Positions 7,602 to 18,600 of a DNA stretch of 64,000 nucleotides are shown here, piece by piece. The stretch lies in the NCBI GenBank assembly GCA_023369685.1, contig SACZ01000003.1:124001-188000 (forward strand), written 5' to 3'. The notes beneath the pieces were generated by a model. The model was not told where the DNA came from, searched no databases, and was given only the letters and a program-made list of their open reading frames with translations. Position 1 is the stretch's first letter; each line of letters starts with the position of its first letter. The position numbers were made by a program, and so were the translations under genes. The stretch comes from Prolixibacteraceae bacterium JC049 (GTDB taxonomy: Bacteria > Bacteroidota > Bacteroidia > Bacteroidales > Prolixibacteraceae).

Positions 7602-10364
7602 CTATCTAAAATCGAAAGTTAGTTTGATATTTAATTTGCCACCATGTATTTTATTGGAGCGGAAAATAGCTGGTTGTGCCATTGGTCCCGTTGCTTCTGC
7701 ATCTTTGAATTTGGTTCCAATAGAACTAATGGTGTGCAAAAATGAAAGATCTCCTTTGGGAAATGGAGCAGAAGCACCTCTTGAGTCTTTAGAGAATTCA
7801 GGAGTTAGCATACGCATAAATACATCGTTCGACTCTACAAATACTTTGAAGTCAGCTTTCTGTTTGGTCATAACTTTTACCCAATAAGTTTCGGCATAGT
7901 AACCTTTAAATTCAGGATAATCGAATTCTTTATAACCTGTTTGTGCGTTATTGTAGCTCTTTTCCCACACTCCAAATTGTGGGCCTTTCATGCGGTTTTT
8001 CCAAACTCTGTATGGACCTTGTCCCATCCATCTCATTCCTTCAACTTCTTGTTCGGGAAGTGAGAAAGTTACTCCGGCATAATTCGCTTTATTGGCAGGT
8101 TCGTAGTTTACATTTAGCAATAAAAGTCCGTTGTCTTGAATTGTCCATGTAAATTCGTCTGGTCTATTTTTGTTGCCAAGAAGTGTGCGAATGGTGATGT
8201 TTGAGTCGTTGGTTTGATAGTCGACGCTGATAACTTTCTTATCTTTGCTCACAAACAGTGGTCCGTTGTTCAATGCAATTGCTTGATTGGCATTAAACAC
8301 TTTTGTTAAAATTCCATTCTCTTTATTGAAAACGAACTTCATTTCTCCCGTAGAGATAGTCAGTTGATTATTTTCATCAATCACTTTAAGTGACTTTTTC
8401 AATCCTTCAGCAATAAATCGTGGAGCCAATGTCTCAGGAATAGCCACAGGCCAGCTCCATGTGTTTAATTTACGGTTGTATTGATCGACTGCAGAAATTT
8501 CAAGCGCATCGGCAGTTTGCCAATTATCAGTTAAGTCTACCTTTAGAATGCCATTTTGCATAGGAGCCAGGTCAATGTCTATTTGGCCTTTGGCTAATAC
8601 CGAAGCAGTTGATGTAGCAGCTGATTTGTCGTATTTCAACCAGCGATATTGAAATTTGACTGCATTCAGGTTAGTGAAATGAAAGCGGTTTTGAATACGG
8701 AACTCACCATTGAACTCGGGAGTAATGTAGCGCTTCTCGAAATGAACAGGACTCCATACTTCTTTAATTGTATAGAAGCTACCTTCTTTCTCTAAATGTG
8801 GTCCAAGTATTCCGTCGGGTGCATGGTTCCCATCCGAATCTAACTCATTATTTCTATCGGTTCTTTCAATGGCTTCATCGGCAAAAACCCATAAAAAACC
8901 TCCTGCAGCAAGTGGATGATTCCACATACGTAGCCAGTAGTCTTCCAATCCAGCACCGTGCCCTCCATCGTAAAGCCCGTGAAGAAATTCGGTAGGAAAG
9001 AAAATTTTACGCTTGCTGTAACCGTCCATTGCTAAATAGCTGTAATCGATATAGTGAAGAGTATTTGTTTTTCTAAAATCTTGCCAAGGGTGAAGTACTT
9101 CTCGCTTTTGAATATCGAACTTAGCAAAGTCGTCGTTCAGATTATTGTTTTCTCCACCTTCATTTCCATTGTCCCAAACAATAATGGAAGGGTGGTTTAC
9201 ATCGTGGTCGATCATCTCTTTCAATAGTTTGCGACCAACAACATCATCGTACGATGGACGTTGCCATGCGCACAACTCGTCGAGCACATAAAGACCAAGT
9301 GAGTCACAAACGTCTAAGAAATGCTTGTCTGGAGGGTAATGCGACATTCTTACAGCATTCATGTTCATGTCTTTCATTAAGTTGACAGCTTGAATGCTCA
9401 GTTCTTTAGAAGAAGTACGTGCATGTTTGGCGTTAAATGTATGGCGGTTAACTCCTTTTAGCTTCACTCTTGTTCCGTTCACATAAATTCCGTCCATCTC
9501 TCTGAACTCAATGGTTCTAAAACCAAATGTTTCGTTATAAACATGAACAGTTTTATTATCTTTTTTCAGAATGAATTTTGCTGAATAGAGGTTAGGATAT
9601 TCCGAATTCCAAAGTTTAGGATTAGATACGCTACCTTTTACTCTTACTTTTTCACCATTTACTTGAGTGGAAAACTGAGCTACCTTTTGCATTTTATCCT
9701 GAAGAATCTGAACTTCTACTTCATATCCTTTTTTCAAGCGAGGCAAATACACATCTGCATTAAAGCTTCCATCGGCTTTGGCATCTATGGCAACTCTTTG
9801 AATATGTTGTTTCGGTTTTACTTCAAGAAATACAGGCCTGAAAATTCCTCCGAAGATCCAGTAGTCTGATTTACGTTCTGCTAGGCTAACTGATTTATTA
9901 TCGGAATGCTTCTTTACCAGTACTTCCAGTTGATTTTTCTTTCCAAATTTCAATAGTTTAGAAATGTTGTATCTGAATTGGTAGAAAGCACCCTGGTGAA
10001 TTGGTCCGGCTTGTTTTCCATTTATCTTAACCAAGGCATCGGTCATTACACCATCAAATACGATTTCGATATTTTGGTTCTTCCAGCTTTTGGGAGCATC
10101 GAATTGATAGCGGTAGGTACCTTCTTCGTTTAGTCTTTTCTCAAATTTGTCATGCCCATAATTGTAATCACCAAAGCCTTGTTGTTCCCAACAAGATGGA
10201 ACTTCAATCTTAGTCCAGTTTCCACTCTTTCTTCCTTTCGAACAGAAAAAGTCCCATGTTTTAGTTTCTGTTGCACCTGTTCCCGATAGGTAAATGGTTT
10301 GGGTTGATTGCGCCCAGGAGTTTACCATGAATAGTGCCAAAAATAGAGTCAATAGAATTCTCAT
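7602..10364 (-). CDS. Glycoside hydrolase family 2 (beta-galactosidase-like) exported enzyme
   Basis: A 920-aa exported enzyme cleaving beta-linked non-reducing sugars, probably in the periplasm. Signal peptide 1-19 (MRILLTLFLALFMVNSWAQ), sugar-binding jelly roll (about 30-190), immunoglobulin-like domain (about 190-290), and a TIM barrel (about 295-565) with the acid/base Glu in VWDNGNEGG (about 399) and the probable nucleophile Glu in FFPTEFLHG (about 458). The C-terminal part carries a beta-galactosidase small-chain-like domain (MRWMGQGPYRVWKNR). All key residues are present and the length suits the long GH2 type. The sugar specificity cannot be read from sequence; galactosidase or galacturonidase are the obvious options. 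It is monocistronic and divergent from a membrane-tethered regulator that may control it. Confidence 0.93.
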   Translation of the reverse strand: MRILLTLFLALFMVNSWAQSTQTIYLSGTGATETKTWDFFCSKGRKSGNWTKIEVPSCWEQQGFGDYNYGHDKFEKRLNEEGTYRYQFDAPKSWKNQNIEIVFDGVMTDALVKINGKQAGPIHQGAFYQFRYNISKLLKFGKKNQLEVLVKKHSDNKSVSLAERKSDYWIFGGIFRPVFLEVKPKQHIQRVAIDAKADGSFNADVYLPRLKKGYEVEVQILQDKMQKVAQFSTQVNGEKVRVKGSVSNPKLWNSEYPNLYSAKFILKKDNKTVHVYNETFGFRTIEFREMDGIYVNGTRVKLKGVNRHTFNAKHARTSSKELSIQAVNLMKDMNMNAVRMSHYPPDKHFLDVCDSLGLYVLDELCAWQRPSYDDVVGRKLLKEMIDHDVNHPSIIVWDNGNEGGENNNLNDDFAKFDIQKREVLHPWQDFRKTNTLHYIDYSYLAMDGYSKRKIFFPTEFLHGLYDGGHGAGLEDYWLRMWNHPLAAGGFLWVFADEAIERTDRNNELDSDGNHAPDGILGPHLEKEGSFYTIKEVWSPVHFEKRYITPEFNGEFRIQNRFHFTNLNAVKFQYRWLKYDKSAATSTASVLAKGQIDIDLAPMQNGILKVDLTDNWQTADALEISAVDQYNRKLNTWSWPVAIPETLAPRFIAEGLKKSLKVIDENNQLTISTGEMKFVFNKENGILTKVFNANQAIALNNGPLFVSKDKKVISVDYQTNDSNITIRTLLGNKNRPDEFTWTIQDNGLLLLNVNYEPANKANYAGVTFSLPEQEVEGMRWMGQGPYRVWKNRMKGPQFGVWEKSYNNAQTGYKEFDYPEFKGYYAETYWVKVMTKQKADFKVFVESNDVFMRMLTPEFSKDSRGASAPFPKGDLSFLHTISSIGTKFKDAEATGPMAQPAIFRSNKIHGGKLNIKLTFDFR

Positions 10365-10580
10365 GTTTCTAATGTTTGGTTATATTTTCGATTTTGAATT
10401 TTCTTGGAGATTGAATTCTAAATTAGGAGTTCGCAGAGACAAAAGAGTGGTTAAGGTCAGTAAATTACGTTCTTTTAACCGTTAAAAGTTAGATTTTACG
10501 AATTGTAAAAAGTTTTGAAATTCAGGTGATTAAATGAATTTTTAAGCTAAATTCGTATCTGAAGAACGAAAACGATACAA

Positions 10581-11729
10581 ATGCTGGAAAAGCAAGATAT
10601 ACAAGCACACTTACAGGAAATAATTAAGAGTAAAGGCTTTAGTCGCTCCAATACAAATACTACCTTATTACGTTTTCTAGTAGAGGCAACTCTCAACGAA
10701 AAAGAGTTGAAAGAGGTAACCATTGGGCACGAATTATTCGGGCAAAAGTATGATCCAATAAAAAATGATAATAAGGTAAGAGTGTATGTGCATAACCTTC
10801 GGAAAAAACTGGATGAATATTATTCCAAAGAGGGAGCTAATTCTAAAATTCGATTTGAAATTGCTAAGGGGCAATATAAGGTGGCATTCAATAGTGCGAC
10901 CGAAACAACTGATAAAAAGAAGAAGTATTATTTCCGTTGGTTGATGCTTTTTATCCCTTTGGCTTTTTGTTTTAGTCTTTGGCAACTGATGCAAGGAAAG
11001 AAGTCAGAGCATATATGGAATGCCCATTTTAATAGTAAAAAAGAGAGTAAGCTTTTAATTGGCGATCACTTTACTGTTGAGGGACCAATTGCCACAGGAG
11101 GACGTGGTGTATTTCGTGATTTCGATTTAAATTCTTCATCAGATTTTTCCAAGCACATTAAAGAACATCCAGAACTGGCAGATCAGATGATTCCCAATAA
11201 TTACCCGTATATCACAAAAATGGGAGTGTATTGTTCTTTCGATTTGTCGAAGTGGTTTCATCTGCACGATACTCCTTTATCGGTTTCTATAATTTCAGAT
11301 TGGGATAAGAATGAACTGAGCGAAAGCAATATTATTTATGTGGGACAAATGAAAACCATGGGATTGTTGAAGCAGGTTTTCTTAGAATCGTATCCTACCA
11401 TTGAAAGTATTAGATATGGGATAGTTCGGAAAGATCCAGAAACCAATGAAACGGTTCGCTATCAGTCCAGTGCCGGAGATAATATAATCGATTATACTTT
11501 GGTAGCATCGATGAAAGGAAAGAACAATAATCAATTGACATTCTTTCTCTCTGAAAATGATATCGGTGTGATGAATTTGGTGGATCTCTTTTTAGAAGCC
11601 GATTCGTTGCAACAGTTTTATGAAAAGCATGATATTGAAAATCGCGATTTTGTTGCGCTTTTCAAAGTGAGCGGATGGGAAAGAACAGGCTTTGAAAGAG
11701 AGCTGATAGCGGTAGATGTGAAAAAATAA
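10581..11729 (+). CDS. Membrane-tethered winged-helix regulator (predicted)
   Basis: A 382-aa protein with a DNA-binding-like domain inside the cell, one membrane helix and an outer domain. Residues 1-105 (LLRFLVEATLN, IGHELFG, VRVYVHNLRKKLDEYY, GQYKVAF) match the winged-helix domain seen at the N-terminus of many Planctomycetota and Acidobacteriota regulators, where it precedes a membrane helix. The helix here is about 118-138. The remaining 240 residues are outside the cytoplasm and match nothing I recognise. The topology recalls ToxR/CadC, in which an outer signal alters an inner DNA-binding domain. It lies 216 bases from the divergent GH2 gene and may regulate it (inference). The family is rarely studied in this phylum. 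Confidence 0.7.
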   Translation: MLEKQDIQAHLQEIIKSKGFSRSNTNTTLLRFLVEATLNEKELKEVTIGHELFGQKYDPIKNDNKVRVYVHNLRKKLDEYYSKEGANSKIRFEIAKGQYKVAFNSATETTDKKKKYYFRWLMLFIPLAFCFSLWQLMQGKKSEHIWNAHFNSKKESKLLIGDHFTVEGPIATGGRGVFRDFDLNSSSDFSKHIKEHPELADQMIPNNYPYITKMGVYCSFDLSKWFHLHDTPLSVSIISDWDKNELSESNIIYVGQMKTMGLLKQVFLESYPTIESIRYGIVRKDPETNETVRYQSSAGDNIIDYTLVASMKGKNNNQLTFFLSENDIGVMNLVDLFLEADSLQQFYEKHDIENRDFVALFKVSGWERTGFERELIAVDVKK

Positions 11730-11752
11730 AGCCCCACCAAATGGCAGGGCTT
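11721..11752 (-). terminator. Terminator of pfp
   Basis: The minus strand forms AAGCCC / GGGCTT with an inner CCA/TGG pairing and then TTTATTTTTT. It overlaps the last codons of the convergent regulator gene. Confidence 0.6.
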
Positions 11753-11772
11753 GAAAACTATAGAAAGCTGAA

Positions 11773-13428
11773 TTATTTTGCTTGCTCTAGTTGAAGTGTT
11801 TTAGTTGTTTGATCACAAACTGCTGAAGGACCGAAGTACTGGATAGGACCTGGGTAAACGTAGTCTGTAGTCAATGCCCACTCTTCACGGTTTTCAACCA
11901 AGAATTTGAATGGTGCTCCGTCTAATTCAACCAATGCTTTCTGGATAACTGGCTTCATGTGACCGTGACGACGTTCCATGTTCATCATCATTGTTACTGG
12001 TACACCACCTGCAATCCACTCTTCAGCAGCAGCAGTTGTGTTACGTACAGATGACATGTAACCTGTTTTTCCTTGTCCGATTAGAACAGAAGCAGTGTAA
12101 CCAAGAGAGTAACAGTAATCTGCATCGAAGTTCGATGGAGCAGCACAACGTCCTTCGTATCCGAAGAAGTGGTTCTGAGCACCGAATTTACCAACAAATT
12201 TACCTTCTGCTTTCATGATTGAAAGACGCTTCTCAACCATCTCGATTAACAATTTCTCAGTCTCAATTTTCGAAACCTGTACGTTTCCGTGTGGGTCACG
12301 ATCTAATGTCAACTGACGTGCAATACCTTCAGGAAGTGAAGTGAAAACTTTTGCAGATGCATCAGTTAATTTTTCAGCAACATATCCTAAACGCTCGCTT
12401 TTCTTCAATGCTTTGAATGCTTTTTCTGTTTCAGTTCCTTCAGCAAGAAGATCGTTCAATTCTGAAATCAAAACTTTCATTTCAGGAATAAACTCGATTA
12501 ATCCTTCAGGAATCAAAATTGTACCGAAGTTGTTTCCAGCTTCTGCACGTTTAGCAATAACGTTAGCAATATCGTTAACAATTTCACCCAAAGTCATTTT
12601 TTTCTCTTCTACTTCCTCTGAAACCAAAGTAACATTTGGCTGAGTTTGAAGCGCACACTCCAAAGCAATATGAGAAGCTGAACGTCCCATCAATTTGATG
12701 AAGTGCCAGTATTTTTTTGCTGAGTTAGCATCACGCTGGATGTTACCAATTAACTCAGAGTATACTTTACATGCAGTATCAAAACCGAAAGAAGCTTCGA
12801 TCATTTCGTTTTTCAAGTCACCATCGATAGTCTTAGGACAACCAATAACTTGAATTCCAGCTTTAGTCTCAGCGTAGTACTCAGCAAGAACACATGCGTT
12901 AGTGTTTGAGTCATCGCCACCAATAATAACCAATGCTTTAATACCCAATTTTTCACAAACTTTACGTCCTTCTTCAAATTGAGCTTCTTCTTCTAGTTTT
13001 GTACGACCAGAACCGATAATATCGAAACCACCAGTATTACGGTATTTGTCAATGATGTCAGCAGTCAATTCTTTGTACTCACCGTCAACCAAACCACCAG
13101 GCCCACCAAGGAAACCGATCAATTTGTTTTCAGGGTTCAAAGCTTTCAATCCGTCGAAAAGTCCAGACATTACATTGTGTCCACCTGGAGCTTGACCACC
13201 AGAAAGAATAACACCAACATTCATTGCTGGCAATTCTGCTTTTGCATCACCTTCTTCGAAAGTAATAAGAGGCATTCCGTAAGTATTTGGGAATAACTTC
13301 TTGATTTCTTCTTGATCTGCAACTGATTCAGTCGCTTTACCGTCTACCATTTTTACAGCTCCGCGTAGAGCTTTTGGTAGTTTAGGAGCGTATTGAGCTC
13401 TTTCCTTTTGCAACGCGCTAATTATCAT
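11773..13428 (-). CDS. pfp: Diphosphate--fructose-6-phosphate 1-phosphotransferase
   Basis: Reversible phosphorylation of fructose-6-phosphate with pyrophosphate in place of ATP, a glycolytic step in the cytoplasm. The 551-aa length is that of the long PPi-dependent clade, rather than the ~320-aa bacterial ATP enzyme. Visible motifs are [12 protein letters not shown] (phosphate-binding loop), [19 protein letters not shown], in which the second Asp of GGDDS marks pyrophosphate use, and [11 protein letters not shown] with the catalytic Asp. The codon use is strongly biased, as in highly expressed genes. It stands alone between convergent neighbours, with a 433-bp upstream gap. Use of pyrophosphate saves ATP and allows flux in both directions, in keeping with fermentative growth. 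Confidence 0.96.
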   Translation of the reverse strand: MIISALQKERAQYAPKLPKALRGAVKMVDGKATESVADQEEIKKLFPNTYGMPLITFEEGDAKAELPAMNVGVILSGGQAPGGHNVMSGLFDGLKALNPENKLIGFLGGPGGLVDGEYKELTADIIDKYRNTGGFDIIGSGRTKLEEEAQFEEGRKVCEKLGIKALVIIGGDDSNTNACVLAEYYAETKAGIQVIGCPKTIDGDLKNEMIEASFGFDTACKVYSELIGNIQRDANSAKKYWHFIKLMGRSASHIALECALQTQPNVTLVSEEVEEKKMTLGEIVNDIANVIAKRAEAGNNFGTILIPEGLIEFIPEMKVLISELNDLLAEGTETEKAFKALKKSERLGYVAEKLTDASAKVFTSLPEGIARQLTLDRDPHGNVQVSKIETEKLLIEMVEKRLSIMKAEGKFVGKFGAQNHFFGYEGRCAAPSNFDADYCYSLGYTASVLIGQGKTGYMSSVRNTTAAAEEWIAGGVPVTMMMNMERRHGHMKPVIQKALVELDGAPFKFLVENREEWALTTDYVYPGPIQYFGPSAVCDQTTKTLQLEQAK

Positions 13429-13471
13429 CTTTGTAATATTTACAATTTGTTGATTGTCATTTCAAAACGCA

Positions 13472-13479
13472 CAAAAATA
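13472..13479 (-). promoter_or_regulatory. Candidate -7 box of pfp
   Basis: The minus strand reads TATTTTTG (TAnnTTTG consensus) 44-51 bases before the pfp ATG. I see no TTTG at the proper -33 distance. Confidence 0.35.
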
Positions 13480-13861
13480 AACCAAAAACATATTCGATAC
13501 TACATCTAAATGACATTTTTGCATTTTTTAACCGTACTACCTGTTAGTTTGGTTGCTTTATAGTCTATTGGATAATAGATTGTTATAAGAGCAATTGTGC
13601 TATACAAATATAGCCAGTAATAAAAGCCGTGTTTATTTTCATGAAAATGGACTAATGGTTCTTAACCAATAGTTAACGTATGAGGGAAGTGTAAATTTTG
13701 GTTTTTACTCACGAATTATTTGGTGTATTTCATTTAGAAAAATGGATTGTTCACGAATATTTTTTTCAAATGACCTGATTAATGAGCTATTTTGAAGTGT
13801 TGACCTACTGATCTACCCTTAAAACGTATGTGAGAAGGTAAAAAAACAGAAATCTAAATCG
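13480..13861. other. Gene-free stretch between pfp and the chagasin-like gene
   Basis: AT-rich divergent control region. No credible reading frame is present. Two small hairpins are visible: TCTATT/AATAGA at 13564-13579 and TGGTT/AACCA at 13656-13668. No clear promoter for the plus-strand gene could be fixed. Confidence 0.5.
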
Positions 13862-14197
13862 ATGACTATGGAAACGAAAACAGCTATTCTGTTAAGTGAA
13901 GCATTTGAAAATGAAATGCAAGTGGACGGGGAAATAGGAGAGGTTATTCTGGAAAGTAATTCTAGTACAGGTTATTATTGGCAATATGTAACCGATAATT
14001 CGGGAGTTTATCAGTTGATTGAAGAGATTGACTTACGCAGCGAACCAACTGTTGGTTTATCGGGAACGCCAATCAAGAAAATTTGGAAATTTAAGGGTAT
14101 TCGTAAAGGAATAGGAAATATTCTTTTCGAATATTATGCTCCTGGACTGAAGCAGCCAATGAAAAGTCTTGTAATTAGACTCAAAGTGGTTGAATAG
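13862..14197 (+). CDS. Chagasin-like (I42) cysteine-protease inhibitor
   Basis: A 111-aa protein of the chagasin/I42 inhibitor family, immunoglobulin-fold proteins that block papain-like cysteine proteases with three loops. Loop L4 is present as NSSTGYYW (about 36-43; family NxTTGYxW). Loop L2 is represented by VGLSGTPIKKIWKF (about 63-76), and the C-terminal loop by YYAPGLKQP in place of the usual RPW-type motif. There is no signal peptide, so the protein should stay in the cytoplasm, whereas many bacterial relatives are exported. It is a single gene with its own terminator. The partner protease is not in the window. The third loop deviates enough that binding strength is uncertain. Confidence 0.75.
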   Translation: MTMETKTAILLSEAFENEMQVDGEIGEVILESNSSTGYYWQYVTDNSGVYQLIEEIDLRSEPTVGLSGTPIKKIWKFKGIRKGIGNILFEYYAPGLKQPMKSLVIRLKVVE

Positions 14198-14225
14198 TCT
14201 TGAATTTTAAATAACGCAGTTCTTA

Positions 14226-14259
14226 GTCAGGTTTCATTTCGATTCCTGACTTTTTTTGT
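14226..14259 (+). terminator. Terminator after the chagasin-like gene
   Basis: Stem AGTCAGG / CCTGACT with a 13-base loop followed by seven T, 28 bases after the stop codon. Confidence 0.8.
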
Positions 14260-14338
14260 TTTGTTACCATGTTTAAAAACCTTGATTTGGGCTGTTTTAT
14301 AATGATATTTTTCATGAATCATCACCTCAAAAAATCGT

Positions 14339-14346
14339 TACATTTG
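14339..14346 (+). promoter_or_regulatory. Candidate -7 box of gcvT
   Basis: TACATTTG fits TAnnTTTG and lies 77 bases before the gcvT ATG, downstream of the preceding terminator. A -33 TTTG at the standard spacing is absent. Confidence 0.35.
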
Positions 14347-14422
14347 TTCTGTTGAGTTTAACAAAGAATATTAATGAATTCATTAGCCATTTTTAGTAAT
14401 GGCAAAATAAAATATTGAACAG

Positions 14423-15505
14423 ATGAAGAAGACTGCTTTCAATGAATTGCATAAAGCAGCTGGAGCTAAAATGGTTCCTTTTGCTGGATATGAAATGCCT
14501 ATCGAGTATTTCGGTATTAAAGACGAACACATGACTGTTCGTAATAACGTAGGGGTTTTTGATGTTTCTCATATGGGAGAGATATGGGTGAAAGGTCCTA
14601 AGGCATTAGATTTTGTTCAGAAAGTAACTTCAAACGATGCAGCTAAATTAACTCCGGGTAAAGCGCAATATTCTTGTTTCCCAAATGGGAAAGGTGGAAT
14701 TGTTGATGACTTAATTACTTACCATTATTCTGAAGATAAATACATGTTGGTAGTTAATGCTTCTAACATTGAAAAAGATTGGAATTGGTTGGTAGAGAAT
14801 AAAATCGAAGGAGTTGAGTTGGAAAATGCTTCAGATTCGATTAGTCAATTGGCTATTCAAGGACCTAAAGCTACTGAAATACTACAACGACTAACAGATG
14901 TCAACCTTTCGGAAATTGAATTTTACACTTTTACTGTAGGTAAATTTGCAGGTATTGAAGATGTAATTATCTCAGCAACTGGTTATACTGGAGCAGGTGG
15001 CTTCGAGCTTTATTTCTATAATGAACATGCCGATGCAATTTGGAATGCAATTTTCGAGGCAGGTAAACCTGAGGAAATTAAACCGATTGGTTTAGGAGCT
15101 CGTGATACATTGCGTTTAGAAATGGGATATTGTTTATATGGAAATGATATCGATGATACTACATCGCCAATTGAAGCAGGCTTAGGGTGGATCACTAAAT
15201 TTACCGATGAAAAAGAGTTTATCGATAAAAATGTATTCTTGAAGCAAAAAGAAGAAGGTGTTTCTCGTCGTTTGCGAGCTTTTAAAATGCAAGAAAGAGG
15301 AATTCCTCGTCAGGGATATGATATTGTAACAGCCGAAGGTGAAGTGATTGGGAAAGTTACTTCGGGAAGTCAATCTCCTGTTTTAAATCAAGGAATTGGA
15401 ATGGGGTATATCAATAAAGGTTATACAAAATTCGGTACCGAAGTTTATATTCAGGTGCGTAAGAAAAGAATTAAAGCCGAAGTAGTTAAACTTCCGTTTA
15501 TTTAG
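14423..15505 (+). CDS. gcvT: Glycine cleavage system aminomethyltransferase (T protein)
   Basis: Takes the aminomethyl group from lipoylated H protein and passes the one-carbon unit to tetrahydrofolate, releasing ammonia. The 360-aa cytoplasmic protein starts [22 protein letters not shown]. It contains the family signatures [25 protein letters not shown] with the Asp essential in T proteins, [11 protein letters not shown] and the C-terminal barrel ([15 protein letters not shown]). The length is standard. P and H protein genes are not in the window, so the system is split on this chromosome, as is common in Bacteroidota. It is monocistronic, with a terminator on each side. Confidence 0.96.
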   Translation: MKKTAFNELHKAAGAKMVPFAGYEMPIEYFGIKDEHMTVRNNVGVFDVSHMGEIWVKGPKALDFVQKVTSNDAAKLTPGKAQYSCFPNGKGGIVDDLITYHYSEDKYMLVVNASNIEKDWNWLVENKIEGVELENASDSISQLAIQGPKATEILQRLTDVNLSEIEFYTFTVGKFAGIEDVIISATGYTGAGGFELYFYNEHADAIWNAIFEAGKPEEIKPIGLGARDTLRLEMGYCLYGNDIDDTTSPIEAGLGWITKFTDEKEFIDKNVFLKQKEEGVSRRLRAFKMQERGIPRQGYDIVTAEGEVIGKVTSGSQSPVLNQGIGMGYINKGYTKFGTEVYIQVRKKRIKAEVVKLPFI

Positions 15506-15532
15506 ACACTTTTTACTAATAGATATTTGAAG

Positions 15533-15561
15533 CGATCGGCAAGTTTTGTCGATCGTTTTTT
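15533..15561 (+). terminator. Terminator of gcvT
   Basis: CGATCGGCAA / TTGTCGATCG forms a 10-bp stem with one G-T pair, followed by TTTTTT, 27 bases after the gcvT stop. Confidence 0.8.
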
Positions 15562-15630
15562 ATTTATGGAAATGTATGGTATTTTCGTGTGCGATAACGT
15601 GTTGAATCGCAAAACACAAAACCACAAATC

Positions 15631-18600
15631 ATGAGAAAGTTTAAGTTGTTTATTTGGTGTATGTTACTTGCCGTTGTTGCAGTAGCGAAAGAGATACCAC
15701 TGAATAAAGAAAACCAGAAAAATTGGAGAAAAGTAGGGCGAGGTACTGTTGTCTGGCAAGATAATAGTGTTGTTCTGAAAGATTGTTGGCTAGTAAGTAG
15801 TAATAATACGCTGGCTGAAAATATGGAATATCGGTTCAGTGCCCGAGCGCTTGAGAATGAAGAGCAAGTGCAGATTTGGGCTGGATGGGCTTGGCAAAAT
15901 CGGGACAATCGTTATGCCTTCGGATTGCGGGGAGGAAATAACAATGACCTGTACCTGACTCACTACGAAACGGTTGGTAAAGATAAAATGCAGGCTTGGG
16001 AATCATTGAAATTTGCTCCTAAAGTAGCAGAATGGTACAATGTACGCATCGTAGTTTTGGGAGCTGATGTGCGTGTTTATCTAAATGATGAAAAACAGCC
16101 AAGAATTGTTTCAACCGATACTTATCCTATGAATAAAGGAAACCTTTACATTGGTGGAGGTTGGCTCAGTACCGAATTCAAAGCTATTTCTTGTAGAAGT
16201 TTGAATACAGAAGAGGTGGAGGCTTTCAAGGCAGATAGTGTGAAGATGACACATAACTTGTCGCTAGCCGAAAAAGAAACTTTAAGAAAGAAACAACGAG
16301 GTAGCTATAAGGCAATTAAGGTTAAGCGTTTAAAAAGCTCAAGAACAGAAATAGATTTGGCTGGAAACTGGCTTTTTATGCCAGAACAGAATATTGCCAA
16401 GCAAAACGACGCAATTAATATTGATGCTAGCGATAAATCATGGCATGTGATGAGCGTTCCTCAGTTTTGGAATCCGGTACGTAACTGGTTGCATGGTCAG
16501 GATTCTGGTTTACCTCATTGGGGAAGTGGAATATCAGATAATTATCGCGAAAAGGAAGATGACAGATGTGACGGTTACACTTTCGATTCAAAAGCAACTA
16601 CAGCAGCATGGTATCGCCATTGGATTGATCTTCCTAAAACTATTTCAGGGAAAAAATTGGCCTTAAAGTTCGATGCTGTTTCTAAGGTGGCAGAAGTTTA
16701 TGTGAATGGAAATTACGCTGGTGGGCATGTTGGAATGTTCGGAAACTTCGATGTTGATATTACCAAGTGGGCCAAACCAGGAAAGAACTTGATTGCAGTA
16801 AATGTAAAAGTTCGAAAATACAAACGTTCTGATGATGCCGATGAGCATGTTGCTCGTGCTGTTTCGGTTGATATCAATAACGATATGCTGAATTCATTGC
16901 CATGTGGAATGTTCAAAGGAACCGAAGGCGGTATTTGGCAGCCTGTTAAATTGGTGGTTACTAATTCGGTTGAAGTAGATGATTTGTTCATTCAACCATC
17001 GCTTACAGGAGGAAAACTTCATGTTGCATTGAAGAACAATTCCGAAGAGAATGCCAATGTTGATTTACTTTTCGAGATTAGATCGAAAAAAGATAAGAAA
17101 CTACTTTACAAATCTAAAAACAGCACTTCACTGAAGGTGGCTGCCAGATCTGTTGGGAATAAAACCATTGAGGTAGAGAACTTAGCACCAAAGCTTTGGA
17201 CGCCAGAAGATCCTAATTTGTATACTTGCAAATTATGGGTGGTAAAAGATGGGAAACGCATTGATGAGGTTACTGAGAGTTTTGGTTTTAGAACCATTAA
17301 AACCGAAGGCAATAAAGTATTGCTAAATGGAATCCCATACTGGATGAGGGGTGCTAACCATCCTCCTTGTGGAATTGCTGCTAATGATAAAAAGTTGGCC
17401 AATAAGTTCATGAAGCTAATGCACGATGGTAATCAAATGGTTACTCGCTCGCATGGTTCTCCGTTTACAACGGCATGGATGGAAGCGGCAGATGAGCAAG
17501 GAGTTGGGGTAAGCTACGAAGGATCGTGGCCATGGATGATGATTGGAAAAATCCCATCGAAAGAACTTTTGGATGTTTGGAAAGAGGAGACACTAAGTTT
17601 GGTGAAGAAGTATCGCAATCATCCATCGTTAATGGTGTGGACCATGAACAACGAGATGTATTTCACCATGTTCTATCATAACGATTCGAGAGAAGTTCGT
17701 ATTCAGAAATGGAAATACTTATCGGATGTAATAAAGGAAGTGCGTAAGCTTGTTCCTGATTTACCTATTTCTGCAGATTCAGGTTATGATCGATTGAAAC
17801 TAGATTATGAGCAGGTGTTGAAGCCAAATGGAATTGATGATGGAGACTTAGATGATCGACATGTTTATTTCAACTGGTATAACCGCGACTTTTTTCAGGT
17901 GTACAACGGTGAGTGGGACGATCGTATTTATTGGACTCCCGGAGCTAATCCTGACCGACCATTTTTTGCACAGGAGGTTTCAACCGGATATCTGAATAAC
18001 GATGAAGGTCACTTCTGTAGAAAATATATTTACAAGCATTATGTACCTCATGCATATGTTGGCGATTGGGCTTGGGAAGATCGTGATCCTAAATATGGTT
18101 TGCAGCGTCACGCATTTATGACCAAAGAATTGGCAGAGGTAATTCGTCGTACTGCCCCTGAAACTGCGGGAGTGTTGCTTTTTGCCAATGTTAGCTGGTA
18201 CAAAAATGTATTCGATGCAGATAAAATTGCTGAGTGGCCAATTACTGCTACAGTAAAAAAAGCGTATCAGCCAGTGTTGGTTAGTGCCGAATTGTTTGGG
18301 CGTGAATTCTGGGCAGGAACAACATTCAATCCGAATGTATATGTGGTAAACAATGGTCTGGATGGAAAAGAACTTGCTGGCTTGAAGCTGAAATGGCAGA
18401 TTATGCAGGATGGTGAAACTCTAAAAGAAGGCAGCACTGATTTTGCAAACGTTGGGCATTATAAATCGGTAAAACAGAAAGTGGAAATTCAGTTGCCAAC
18501 GCAACTAAAATCGGATAAAAACAAATGTATATTACACCTACAATTAACCAATAATGGTAACGTAGTTAGCGAAAACGATTACGATATGCTAATTGCAAAA

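Noticed and set aside
10294-10485. 63-codon plus-strand frame upstream of the regulator
   Set aside because: Begins inside the opposite-strand GH2 signal-peptide region and shows no gene-like composition.
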